Assembly (NCBI GenBank): GCA_030524705.1
Contig: JAUNGD010000025.1
Span: 1 to 43,734 of the forward strand
From: Lachnospiraceae bacterium
GTDB lineage: Bacteria; Bacillota; Clostridia; Lachnospirales; Lachnospiraceae
DNA: 43,734 nt
Direction: 5' to 3'
This document shows positions 1 through 8,211 of the stretch, piece after piece (the stretch's first letter is position 1; every line of letters begins with the position of its first letter). A program made the translations under genes and the position numbers. The notes beneath the pieces were generated by a model. It worked only from the letters and a program-made list of their open reading frames with translations, was not told where the DNA came from and did no database searches.

Positions 1-10
1 GCAAAAACCC

Positions 11-36
11 GGTCTGTTACAACGGAGACCTCTTTT
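11..36. terminator. Possible bidirectional terminator beyond the relaxase gene
   Basis: A 5-bp stem (GGTCT at 11-15 pairing with AGACC at 26-30) is followed by TCTTTT on the + strand and, read on the - strand, by GGGTTTTT. It lies about 100 bp downstream of the leftward relaxase gene, so it may end that transcript. The stem is short, and the left context is cut by the window edge. Confidence 0.35.
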
Positions 37-134
37 CTGCAGAAAAAATAAAAGCATTTACAGAAATAGTTTCATCATTTTTTTGTTTGTTTTTATGGAT
101 AAGGTGTTTAATTTCTTCCAGTGTTGTTTTGTTC

Positions 135-2396
135 TTATTGCTTCTCCTTCATTTCTTTTTCTAATTCTTTTCGTATTTCTTTTTCAAAAAATCTTTCTGA
201 TTTGAGTTTCGATATTAGATAATGGATGTCTTTAGGGCTTGTACAGCGTATATCCGATTTTTCTGGATAAATTAACTGTAAGTCGTGAATAAACCGGTAT
301 TCTTCTGGATTTGGAATCTTCATTAAATTAAGTTCTTTCGGGCAAATATCAGGAAGTTTAGCAAGACGAATTTTCATGTACAGAAGAATATCATATTTTG
401 TGCTGTATTTGTCTTTGCCAGATATTAATTCAACAAATGAAGTAGTTTTTTCGGCAGAAATATTATTCTGTGAAGGTAAAGGAAAAGGGCGATGGACAAA
501 AATGGATGCTGAAAATTGTTTAATCGTTTTCTTTAACTTAAATAGTTTTTTGATTTCTACATTGATTTCATTACTTGCAGATTTTTGTAGATCAAGTTCT
601 GCCAGACTCTTTGTAATACTATTTTCAAAATCATCCATTTCTTTATGGTTGGTAAGGCCATAGGAAGCTAATATGTCTGCAATTTCTTTAAACTCCAGAA
701 TGGCTTGTCTTGTTTCCTTGCTATATTTTTTTAATTCTATAGGTTTTCTTTTGGGTGGAGAAATGGAAGTATTTGTGTCGTTAAATTTCTCGTTTTTTGT
801 AGTGCTTTTTCTTCGATTCTTCCCATAGTTCAGTCCATCTGGAAGGTTTTCGGTTTGTTCGCTCCGTATTGCTTTAATGATTTGCTGCGCCTGTGTTTCC
901 GTTAATGTTTTAAATTTTCTTGTTAATCGGTAGCGGGAGTTATGGATGGCCTGGAATAAATCAGAACGGGTCTTTGCTTTCATTGGATTTAATTTTGCCT
1001 GATTTTCCTCAATTACTGTAGAATCTGGAATAAAGACAATATCCTTTTTATCAATGCTTTCAGAAAGAAGAACAGGTTCTAACTCTCGATATTTTTTGAT
1101 AAACTCTTGTAACTTCCCCGTATTGTCCAGATAGTCTTCCAGGTTAAAAATTGCACGTTGGTAAGGAGTATTTTTGGCATGGAGTTCCCGGAGTTTCATA
1201 TTCAGGATTTCCATCGTTGAAATATCATACTGGTCAGCGATTTCTATAGCTTCATCTAACAGTTTTTGTTGTGTTTTAGCCTTTTTTAAGTCAAGATTTT
1301 CTAAGGCTCTGGTTTGGGATAAGGAAATATCTGCTGTACTTATTGCCTGAGAAATACTTTCTTTGAGTGCTATCAAAATGTGGATAAGGAAATTTCTGCG
1401 CTTTCCATACCGGTCATAATGGGAAATATAAATGACAGGATAAGATGTTTTTTCCACGCACTTTTCTTTATTTTTTGTATATTCTTCAACTCTTTTTTGA
1501 TAGCTTTCTTCTTTGTCCTTTTTTTCAAGAGTATTGCAGATTCCTTCATAGGTATAGCTATATCCCAGGCGGCGGTCACGTACCATACCTTCGTCTTTTT
1601 TAAAGGTAATACTTTTAGGATTATGTTGAATCTCATAGTCTTTTTCTTCCATAAGTTTTAATACTTCATCATAAGAATGGGCGAGGGAAATGCTTTCGTT
1701 CAGGTCATGTATGATATTTTCCTTCCAGCTTTCGCCTTCTTTTGTGGCAATAAATTCCTTCCAGCTTTTATAGGGTTTTTCCTTTTCCTCATTAACGAAC
1801 ACGGGTAAGCCGTATTCCAGGCTGATTTCATTGGCAATATGACGGAAATTTTGATAAACATGATAGCTGTCTTTAAACTTGTGCCGTCCGTCTAATGCAT
1901 AAGCATTGACCAGGATATGGTTGTGATAATTATTGGTATTCAGGTGTGTCGTGATTAGTGCCTGAAACTCATCACCGCATAACCGCCTTGCAAATTCACA
2001 GCCCATTTCATGGATAATTTCCGGGTCGGTATCCCTTCCTTTGTAACTCAGAATGATATGGAATGCCTGGTTTGCTTTTTGGCCTGGGGCAAGCTTTTCA
2101 CTTTTATGTGCATGATATAACTTTTCAATAAGGTTAAATTCCTGGACAGCAGTATCAGGGCAGCAGTTATGGCCGGATACCAGATGCTTTTTGGTGGAAG
2201 AATTGGTTGCTTTTGCATCGTTTTTGAGGTAGTGAATAGCATCTTTCGCATAGGCTGTATCTGCTTTATTTTCTGTATAAGGTGATTGGATTTTTTCAGG
2301 GTCATTTATATAGGCTGAACATTTTTTTACTCCAACACTTCCGTTTTTCACCTTAATGTATTTTCCATATACGGTTCCATTAGCATAATTTGACAT
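135..2396 (-). CDS. MOBP-type relaxase / mobilization nuclease
   Basis: Relaxase that would nick one DNA strand at oriT, stay bound to the 5' end and lead it into the recipient. Around residue 151 it has the family's histidine-rich metal motif (HLNTNNYHNHILVNAY), preceded by AFHIILSYKG, typical of the MobA/MobL-like nuclease domain in about the first 250 residues. The rest is long, charged and helical with no domain I recognise. The frame stays open further upstream, to an ATG at 2447, but a GGAG about 6 nt before the ATG at 2396 (protein starting MSNYANGTVYGKY) makes that the better start, giving 753 residues. It is transcribed leftward, away from the rest of the transfer operon, with its accessory protein just upstream. 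The function is well supported; the exact MOB subclass is inferred. Confidence 0.9.
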   Translation of the reverse strand: MSNYANGTVYGKYIKVKNGSVGVKKCSAYINDPEKIQSPYTENKADTAYAKDAIHYLKNDAKATNSSTKKHLVSGHNCCPDTAVQEFNLIEKLYHAHKSEKLAPGQKANQAFHIILSYKGRDTDPEIIHEMGCEFARRLCGDEFQALITTHLNTNNYHNHILVNAYALDGRHKFKDSYHVYQNFRHIANEISLEYGLPVFVNEEKEKPYKSWKEFIATKEGESWKENIIHDLNESISLAHSYDEVLKLMEEKDYEIQHNPKSITFKKDEGMVRDRRLGYSYTYEGICNTLEKKDKEESYQKRVEEYTKNKEKCVEKTSYPVIYISHYDRYGKRRNFLIHILIALKESISQAISTADISLSQTRALENLDLKKAKTQQKLLDEAIEIADQYDISTMEILNMKLRELHAKNTPYQRAIFNLEDYLDNTGKLQEFIKKYRELEPVLLSESIDKKDIVFIPDSTVIEENQAKLNPMKAKTRSDLFQAIHNSRYRLTRKFKTLTETQAQQIIKAIRSEQTENLPDGLNYGKNRRKSTTKNEKFNDTNTSISPPKRKPIELKKYSKETRQAILEFKEIADILASYGLTNHKEMDDFENSITKSLAELDLQKSASNEINVEIKKLFKLKKTIKQFSASIFVHRPFPLPSQNNISAEKTTSFVELISGKDKYSTKYDILLYMKIRLAKLPDICPKELNLMKIPNPEEYRFIHDLQLIYPEKSDIRCTSPKDIHYLISKLKSERFFEKEIRKELEKEMKEKQ

Positions 2397-2525
2397 AGTT
2401 TTCTCCATTCTACTACAATAGATTCTCGTAATCTGTGTATATTTCACAGCACAAACAGATATGGATGGAATGGTTTTCTTTTGCCCATATCTCTTTTTGC
2501 TGTATATGATTTATCAGGAATTTCC

Positions 2526-2912
2526 TTAATGTATTGGATTTGTTAAACCGATTGTATTTTTGCGGATTGTTTCCAATATTTTTGAAATATTCAGTAAATA
2601 TTCGATGGCTTCTAAGCGGAAAAGTTGAAGAGATTCAATAAGTGTGTTTGCAGTTGCTTCATTTTCTGCATAGTCTTGAAAACGGTTTAACTCATCCAAT
2701 AGTTGTGCCAATAATTCATTTGCATATTGGATGCCAGATAACATTTCTCTTTCTATATATCTGGATGGTGGTTCATGGAAGCTAATCCAAGAGTTGTTTA
2801 GGTGATTTTTAATGATTTCATCCATAAGGTGATTCTTACTTACCCCTTTTTTCTTTGCCATTTTTTCTAAACGTTCATTTATTTTTTCTTCACATCGGTA
2901 GCATATCTGCAT
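2526..2912 (-). CDS. MobC-like relaxosome accessory protein
   Basis: A 128-residue protein with an N-terminal ribbon-helix-helix-like stretch (about residues 6-40: KINERLEKMAKKKGVSKNHL, then MDEIIKNHL) and a helical C-terminal half, the usual build of plasmid and ICE mobilization accessory proteins. These bind near oriT and help the relaxase to nick. A strong ribosome binding site (AAGGAGG, 7 nt spacing) fixes the start. It is read leftward, 130 bp upstream of the relaxase and directly beside the candidate oriT, so the two genes probably form one mobilization transcript. The Cys pair near the N-terminus (CYRCEE) is unusual for a plain RHH protein. The assignment rests on context and fold-like pattern, not on a strong signature. 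Confidence 0.7.
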   Translation of the reverse strand: MQICYRCEEKINERLEKMAKKKGVSKNHLMDEIIKNHLNNSWISFHEPPSRYIEREMLSGIQYANELLAQLLDELNRFQDYAENEATANTLIESLQLFRLEAIEYLLNISKILETIRKNTIGLTNPIH

Positions 2913-2979
2913 AGAAGACCTCCTTAAATTTTGTTACAAAAAAGAGAAAATTTCTTGTAAACTTTCGGGAAAAAAGATA

Positions 2980-3068
2980 GCCCGCAAGGGCAGGTACGGC
3001 GAAGCTGTCGAAAGGGTTCGGGTGTCCCGACCTGGGGACGTAGTGGAAAAATGTGATAGCATTTTTTC
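2980..3068. other. Candidate oriT with three consecutive inverted repeats
   Basis: The 513-bp gap between the leftward mobilization genes and the rightward transfer operon holds three hairpins in 90 bp. They are GCCC/GGGC (2980-2983, 2988-2991), TCGGG/CCCGA (3018-3022, 3026-3030) and GAAAAATG/CATTTTTTC around TGATAG (3046-3068). A GC-rich patch ending in a long inverted repeat next to the relaxase genes is the usual look of an origin of transfer. The nick site cannot be read from sequence alone. The rest of the gap (3,070-3,425) is AT-rich with no gene I can support. Confidence 0.55.
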
Positions 3069-3332
3069 ACGCAGTCATTACTGGCTAAGTTTAGAAAGTG
3101 TCAATTAAATTCATTCAAATTTTTTATTTTCTGATTTATCCTACTGTGGAAAGGGTTTTAAAGATAGAGAATACGAGGATAAATTTTTCTGGAAAATATC
3201 CTGGTTAAAAAAATTAATTCAACGATAATGAATATTTTCAGGTTTTGTGTATCCGTATGGGCAAGATTTTTAGACTGCCCTGATGTGTTGCACTGGTAAG
3301 CTAATTCACAAAAAATAGTTATCCCATTTCTT

Positions 3333-3361
3333 AAAACGGGAATCTCTGTCCACACCGTTTT
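3333..3361. promoter_or_regulatory. Inverted repeat upstream of the transfer operon
   Basis: AAAACGG (3333-3339) and CCGTTTT (3355-3361) form a perfect 7-bp inverted repeat, extending imperfectly into flanking TTCT/AGAA. It sits about 65 bp before the first gene of the rightward transfer operon and could be an operator or a leader hairpin. No clear -35/-10 pair was seen beside it. Confidence 0.35.
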
Positions 3362-3425
3362 AGAATTACAGAAAGCAGGGGAAGAAAGCAAGGAAAAGAA
3401 GGTAAGGAAAGAAAGGGAATGGTTT

Positions 3426-4136
3426 ATGGAAGACAGGATGGTAGTAAACGCAGGGATGGAGTATTCACAGAAGACAATGGAAGTGTGGGATGATGTGGTT
3501 CAGGCATTGTTGGCGACACTGTCCGGTAAATCAGGTATGGGACAGAAACATGTCTTGGAACAGTTTGCTGCATACGTAAAGGCAGGAGGAACGATAAAGG
3601 CGGCTCGGTTTGATGAGGAACATCTGGCAGAGTTTCATGCTGCTGCCAGAGAACTTGGATTAATGTATTATGCGATCCGGGATGTGCAGACGAAGCAGGC
3701 CGTTATTTTAATTCGGGATTGTGATGCCATGTGTTTAAACCAGGTAGCAGAAAATCTGGCAAAGCGAGGGAGGCCGTTATATCTTAATCCGCAGCTTTCC
3801 GTTTCTGAATTTCTGGAGAAAAATGAAAAGGAAGAAATCCTGTTTTGTCGTGCAGAATCTCTGGAAAAGTTAGAAGATGCAAAATGGGAAGCCGCAAATA
3901 GAAAAATGGAATTTGCGATAGGAAAGCAGCAGGATGGAAGTTATATTGTTATTTTTCGAAAGGAAGATACGGAAAATTTAAGAAAGATTGGGATTATCCA
4001 TAAAGATGTACCAGTGGCAAAGCTTTTTCGGGTTTCGGATATTGAGGATGTAAGGCAGATTGTTAAAGAACAGCGGCAGGACAAAGAAGCAGAGAGGAAA
4101 ACAGAGAAACAGGAGCAGAAAAATCATGGAAGGTAA
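3426..4136 (+). CDS. PcfB/DUF3801-like conjugation protein
   Basis: A 236-residue soluble protein. The central part (ELGLMYYAIRDVQTKQAVIL, followed by IRDCDAMCLNQVAENLAKRG, roughly residues 78-118) resembles the DUF3801/PcfB family, small proteins found next to coupling proteins in Gram-positive conjugation systems and thought to help recruit the relaxosome. The C-terminus is a charged Lys/Glu tail. It is the first gene of the rightward transfer operon, consistent with that role. The ribosome binding site is only moderate (AAAGGGAATGG region). The family assignment is from remembered pattern and should be confirmed by profile search. Confidence 0.6.
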   Translation: MEDRMVVNAGMEYSQKTMEVWDDVVQALLATLSGKSGMGQKHVLEQFAAYVKAGGTIKAARFDEEHLAEFHAAARELGLMYYAIRDVQTKQAVILIRDCDAMCLNQVAENLAKRGRPLYLNPQLSVSEFLEKNEKEEILFCRAESLEKLEDAKWEAANRKMEFAIGKQQDGSYIVIFRKEDTENLRKIGIIHKDVPVAKLFRVSDIEDVRQIVKEQRQDKEAERKTEKQEQKNHGR

Positions 4137-4202
4137 GGAAATAAAGAATGTGATTAAAAATCATAACAAGCAGAGAAGCATTTGTCGGAGAGGGGAAAGA
4201 TC

Positions 4203-4526
4203 ATGGCAAAGATTGTAAAAACGGATACACAGGAAGCTGCGTTAAAAGTAATTAAAGGAAATATAAAAATTCTGTCGGGAATTAATACGGCAATTAATGC
4301 TAAAGAAAAAGATTCCCGCATGATTATTACTACAGGAAAAAAGAAAGTATCACTGGCGATTGAAAAACCGTTTTGTGATAACGTCCTGAAAGAAATCCGC
4401 AAAAAAATGGTCGCCCAAACAGAAGTATTGGCAAAAAAGAATGCGATAAGGCTGGAGAAGGAAGAGATTGCTATACTGGAAAATCAGGAGGATGGTTCTG
4501 TTTTGCAATCAGATACGGAGGAATAA
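4203..4526 (+). CDS. Small conserved ICE protein of unknown function
   Basis: A 107-residue Lys/Ile-rich soluble protein (MAKIVKTDTQEAALKVIKGN at the start) with no domain I recognise. The frame is open upstream to a TTG at 4182, but GGAGAGGGG just before the ATG at 4203 favours that start. It ends 4 bp before the next gene, within the operon between the PcfB-like protein and the coupling-protein genes, so a role in relaxosome or coupling-protein assembly is possible but unproven. Confidence 0.6.
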   Translation: MAKIVKTDTQEAALKVIKGNIKILSGINTAINAKEKDSRMIITTGKKKVSLAIEKPFCDNVLKEIRKKMVAQTEVLAKKNAIRLEKEEIAILENQEDGSVLQSDTEE

Positions 4527-4530
4527 AGTC

Positions 4531-5028
4531 ATGTCAGAGGTAAAAAAGAGAAATGGCAAATCCGATATTGGGGAGAAGTTAATTGCCTTCGCAGTAATGG
4601 CAGGGATAACGGTTTTCTTTTGCGGGCATTTATCGGCAGTTATTGAAAAAGGGGCTGACCTGGATAATTGGTCAACAATGTTGATGGAACATCTGCAAGC
4701 AGCGCCATTTGATTTTTTCCATGTGAATTATTATGTGCTGTATTTTGCAGTGTGTATATTTGCCCTTATCTTTTTTATGGCATTTTCTAAGCGGGAACTT
4801 CCCAGGGCAGAAATGAAAGGGATTGAGCATGGTTCCAGTGATTTCCAGACAATAGAAGAACGGAATAATTTTTTGGCAAATAATACGACGCCAATCTATT
4901 CTCTGGATTTACATGAGTTTGCGGAAAAAATGGTTAAGTTGGATAAGCCAAAACCAGGAACTTCTAGCCAAAGGATTTTTCGATGGATAAGCGGAAGGAA
5001 AAACAAAAATATTGGGGATGGGAAATAG
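4531..5028 (+). CDS. Membrane protein resembling the N-terminal anchor of a VirD4 coupling protein
   Basis: A 165-residue protein with two membrane segments: about residues 16-34 (IAFAVMAGITVFFCGHLSAV) and 68-87 (YYVLYFAVCIFALIFFMAF). A cytosolic tail follows, containing GIEHGSSDFQTIEERNNFLA. In Gram-positive VirD4/TraG proteins the two-helix anchor is followed by a very similar EHGSA-x-WGT-x-EE segment and then by the ATPase domain. Here the chain stops in that linker, and the ATPase is encoded by the next gene in another frame. The start at 4531 has GGAGGAATAAAGTC before it; an upstream in-frame extension to 4468 overlaps the previous gene and is unlikely. I infer the anchor half of a two-gene coupling protein. 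Confidence 0.65.
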   Translation: MSEVKKRNGKSDIGEKLIAFAVMAGITVFFCGHLSAVIEKGADLDNWSTMLMEHLQAAPFDFFHVNYYVLYFAVCIFALIFFMAFSKRELPRAEMKGIEHGSSDFQTIEERNNFLANNTTPIYSLDLHEFAEKMVKLDKPKPGTSSQRIFRWISGRKNKNIGDGK

Positions 5029-5101
5029 AAACAGGGAAATTGAAAAAACAGATAAAATGCGGAGTAATGGAAATGAAAAATAGAAAGTAAAAAAGCAGTA
5101 G

Positions 5102-6949
5102 ATGCAGCGCAAGAAAAGGAGTAAGAAAACAGAAATGAAAATCAGGAATACAAGGCAGAAGTCAGCAGGCTCAGAGAGTGTTCAGGGAAGAGTGGGTAGA
5201 GAAAGCAATCTCCTGTTAAGCCAAAACATAAAAATCAGTTATAACACCTGGCTGTCAAAACTTGGCTCATTAAATTGTCTGGTAATTGGCGGAACCGGGG
5301 AAGGAAAGTCCAGAGGATTTGTTAAACCAAATATCTATTCCCTCCCGGTCGATCCCAGGGATGGCAAGCCCATTAGTTTTGTTTTGACTGATCCCAAAGG
5401 GGAACTGTGCCAGGATACGGCTGGATTTTTAGAAGCCAATGGGTATCAGATCCGGGTATTCAATATCAATGAACAGAGATTTTCTGACTGCTATAACCCC
5501 TTCCGCTACATCCAAAGCGCAGACTCCCTTTTGATTATGGTGGATTCTGTGGTGGAGAATGCAAATGGCGGGAAAATCCCTTCCGACCCTCATTGGATGA
5601 ACAGTGCAAAATCCCTGCTTAATTCCATCTGCTATGCCGTTTATTATGAGTTTGCCTTCCGTGACCAGAACTTTACGACTGTATCAGAGTTACTAAATAT
5701 GTGTGGCTTTTCGGAAGGGGATGAGAATTATCAGTCTGGCTATGATGTTTGGCTGGATCATTTGATGAAGACCTCTCGGATGGGCGAGGAGCATCCGGCA
5801 ATCGTCTGGAGGAGGAAGGTATCTGCTACAGGGAAAGAAATGAGTTCGATTATCTCTACTGCACAGACCGCTGTCCGGCTGTTTGCTTCCAAAGATATTC
5901 AACGTCTGACAAACGTAGATACCCTGGAAATGGATACCATAGGGGACAGGCCAACAGCATTTTATATCATTATCCCAACAACCAACAGTACCTATAATTT
6001 TCTGATTTCTCTGCTTTACACCCAGTTATTTGAAAGCCTTTATTACCGGGCGCAGAATGTATTTAACGGGAACCTTCCCCATCATGTGACGTTTTTTCAG
6101 GATGAGTTTGCAAATGTGGGCAAGATCCCGGATTTCGATAAAAAGATTGCCACTTTCCGTTCTGTCAATCTCTCTACCTGCATGATTGTCCAGTCACCCA
6201 ACCAGATAGAAACCCTTTACGATAAGGCAGCGGCGGACATTATGGATAATGTCCATCAGATTGTGTTTATCGGAAGCGGCGGACAGGGAGAAAAGTCGGC
6301 AACGAAGTGGATGAGTAATGCATTGGGAATCAAAACAATTCAGGCAGAGCAAACCTCTGTCCATGCATCAAAAACCGTGGGGATGTTTGGCTTGGACGGT
6401 TCTACAGTAGAACATTCCTATAATGCTACCCAAAGACCGTTGATGACCCAGGATGAGCTTTACCGTCTGCCGTCAAACCAGTGTATTGTGATGGTCAAGG
6501 GACAGAAACCTTTCCTGGATGAAAAGATTGATCCAGATCGATGTTTAAATTTCAGTTCTGACCATTTTAGTGTGCAGGGGGAGCATGGGAGAAAGCTGAA
6601 GAAAGAATTATTGTATCCGATCAACGATAAAGACCCAAGATATCCGGCAAAGAAAAGGACTTTCGATTCTTACCGGTTAGGGATAGCGCAGTCCGTAAAG
6701 ATAGATGAAGAGCAAAATGAACAGCGCAAACGGGATATGAAGGAGGATGAAAAGTACGATCCGGTTCCCCAGGAGCCTGTGATGCCGGAAATAAAGCCGT
6801 TGACGGATGTAATTGCTTCAGGAGAAGGGAAAGTAAAAAAGTTTGAGCCTGCTGGTTTTTATAACGAAGGAGAGGAAGAAAATAAAGATTCAGGGGGCAT
6901 AAGCCAACAGGGAGCGAAGGAAAATAATAGTTACTGGATTGAGCGATAG
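5102..6949 (+). CDS. VirD4/TraG-type conjugative coupling ATPase
   Basis: A 615-residue type IV coupling protein that would link the relaxase-DNA complex to the secretion channel and drive its export. Walker A is GGTGEGKS (about 63-70). A KPN-x-YSLP segment follows it, then FVLTDPKGELCQDT, and Walker B is FFQDEFANVGKIPDF (Asp/Glu near 334-335). The C-terminal third carries the usual QSPNQIETLY and GSGGQGEKSATKWMS segments and ends in a charged tail. The family's two N-terminal membrane helices are missing: the protein starts with a Lys/Arg-rich leader, and the helices appear in the preceding small gene. The ribosome binding site at 5102 is weak. An ATG at 5135 with AAAGGAG about 13 nt upstream is an alternative start. 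Confidence 0.92.
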   Translation: MQRKKRSKKTEMKIRNTRQKSAGSESVQGRVGRESNLLLSQNIKISYNTWLSKLGSLNCLVIGGTGEGKSRGFVKPNIYSLPVDPRDGKPISFVLTDPKGELCQDTAGFLEANGYQIRVFNINEQRFSDCYNPFRYIQSADSLLIMVDSVVENANGGKIPSDPHWMNSAKSLLNSICYAVYYEFAFRDQNFTTVSELLNMCGFSEGDENYQSGYDVWLDHLMKTSRMGEEHPAIVWRRKVSATGKEMSSIISTAQTAVRLFASKDIQRLTNVDTLEMDTIGDRPTAFYIIIPTTNSTYNFLISLLYTQLFESLYYRAQNVFNGNLPHHVTFFQDEFANVGKIPDFDKKIATFRSVNLSTCMIVQSPNQIETLYDKAAADIMDNVHQIVFIGSGGQGEKSATKWMSNALGIKTIQAEQTSVHASKTVGMFGLDGSTVEHSYNATQRPLMTQDELYRLPSNQCIVMVKGQKPFLDEKIDPDRCLNFSSDHFSVQGEHGRKLKKELLYPINDKDPRYPAKKRTFDSYRLGIAQSVKIDEEQNEQRKRDMKEDEKYDPVPQEPVMPEIKPLTDVIASGEGKVKKFEPAGFYNEGEEENKDSGGISQQGAKENNSYWIER

Positions 6950-7062
6950 AAATGAATCGGCTGCAGATGAAGAAATGGATTCAACGTAAGGGAAATACAG
7001 AAAATAAGGTAGATGCAAAAAGTGTCAGCAGAGAAGAAATGCATACCGGGAGGAAATACAGG

Positions 7063-7560
7063 ATGGATAACGTGTTATTACATACAGGGAAGGATGATTG
7101 GGAAACGCCGGAAGCATTTTTCCGGCAGTTAGACCAGGAATTCCATTTTACCCTAGATCCCTGCTCCAGCCATAAAAATGCAAAATGCAAAAAATATTAC
7201 ACAAAGGAGGACGATGGTTTGATAAAGGACTGGGGAGGGGAAGTGGTGTTCTGCAATCCCCCCTATTCCAAAATGGGAAACCAGGATGCCTGGGTGGAAA
7301 GAGGCTGGAGGGAAGCCCAAAAGGAAGGTACAGTTGTGGTTATGCTTCTCCCGGCAAGGACGGATACCCGGCGTTTCCATCAGTACATCCTTGGGAAAGC
7401 AGAGATCCGGTTTATCCGGGGAAGACTTGCCTTTGAACTGGATGGGGAGCCAATCCGGGATAAAAAGGGAAATCCGGTAAGTGCGCCCTTTCCGTCCATG
7501 GTTGTGGTATGGAAATCAAATATTATGCCGCAGTTAGTGGGGCATTTTAAGGAAAAATAA
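7063..7560 (+). CDS. Phage-type DNA N-6-adenine methyltransferase (Dam)
   Basis: A 165-residue adenine methyltransferase of the small phage Dam family. After DDWETPEAFFRQLDQEFHFT it has the DPCSSHKNAKCKKYYTKEDD segment and the catalytic NPPYS motif (about residues 65-69), followed by VVMLLPARTDT, all in the family's order. The likely role is methylating the element's DNA to protect it from host restriction on arrival. The frame is open from an ATG at 6952, but the family's N-terminus begins at about MDNVLLHTGKDDW. GGGAGGAAATACAGG directly before the ATG at 7063 supports that start. It sits between the coupling protein and the pilin-like gene, an ordinary place for such an accessory gene in these elements. 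Confidence 0.85.
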   Translation: MDNVLLHTGKDDWETPEAFFRQLDQEFHFTLDPCSSHKNAKCKKYYTKEDDGLIKDWGGEVVFCNPPYSKMGNQDAWVERGWREAQKEGTVVVMLLPARTDTRRFHQYILGKAEIRFIRGRLAFELDGEPIRDKKGNPVSAPFPSMVVVWKSNIMPQLVGHFKEK

Positions 7561-7684
7561 ATTTTCATTTCCCAAAGTCATTTATGTTTGCCACAGGGAA
7601 ATAGCAGGGGATGGAAAAAGTCCCTGGTACATGGATTAACCGGTGGAAGCCACCGGGGAGTGTTCAGGAAGGAGAAAAAAAGAG

Positions 7685-8092
7685 ATGAAAAAACAAAGGG
7701 TCAGGATGAAGGAAAGAGCCAGAAAAGCTTTCCCAAAATGGGGGATGGCGAAAGTATGGATGGGCGCAGTAATTAGTATGGCCATAGCGAATGCAGCACC
7801 ATTTCCCGCCTATGCGGATGGGCTTACCGTAACCGATACGGCAATCAAGTCCATGTTAAATAGTACTATTGATATTGTCTTTTTGATTTTCAGTGTCGGC
7901 ATTGCGGTTATGGGGGCTTTTCAGTTAATCCCTGCCATTATCCATTTCATCCAGGCAAGCAACAGTCAGAATGGGGAGCAGCGAAAGGAAGCTGGTTCCG
8001 GGATTGGTACAAGCATTATGATTCTGTTATTAGCGGGCTTGGTGTTTATGTTGAAAAGTCCCTTGAAGAGCCTGGTAGGGCTTGGGGGATGA
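7685..8092 (+). CDS. VirB2/Maff2-like small membrane protein of the T4SS
   Basis: A 135-residue protein with a basic N-terminus, a cleavable-looking signal (about residues 20-45, ending in PFPAYADG), and two hydrophobic helices (about 58-80 and 108-127) separated by a short polar loop with NSQNGEQRKEAGSG. This is the build of VirB2/TrbC pilins and of the Maff2-like proteins of Clostridia ICEs, which would form or line the transfer channel. AAGGAG precedes the ATG at 7685; a GTG-started extension to 7643 is less likely. The leader holds a perfect 7-bp hairpin (CCGGTGG 7640-7646, CCACCGG 7650-7656) about 10 bases before the Shine-Dalgarno. It is followed by the VirB6-like gene, fitting T4SS order. 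Confidence 0.65.
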   Translation: MKKQRVRMKERARKAFPKWGMAKVWMGAVISMAIANAAPFPAYADGLTVTDTAIKSMLNSTIDIVFLIFSVGIAVMGAFQLIPAIIHFIQASNSQNGEQRKEAGSGIGTSIMILLLAGLVFMLKSPLKSLVGLGG

Positions 8093-8211
8093 TGGAGGTA
8101 ATGGGATAAGATGAAAGAATGATGGGATATGCGGTTGAATGGATAGGATGGAACATATGGGCGAAGCAATACAGCTGGTTGGGAGGATTTTGTACAGAAG
8201 GGAGAAGTGGA

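Noticed and set aside
3158-3391. 77-residue leftward frame in the oriT-operon gap
   Set aside because: No ribosome binding site, no recognisable domain, AT-rich low-complexity translation, and it overlaps the inverted repeat at 3,333-3,361.
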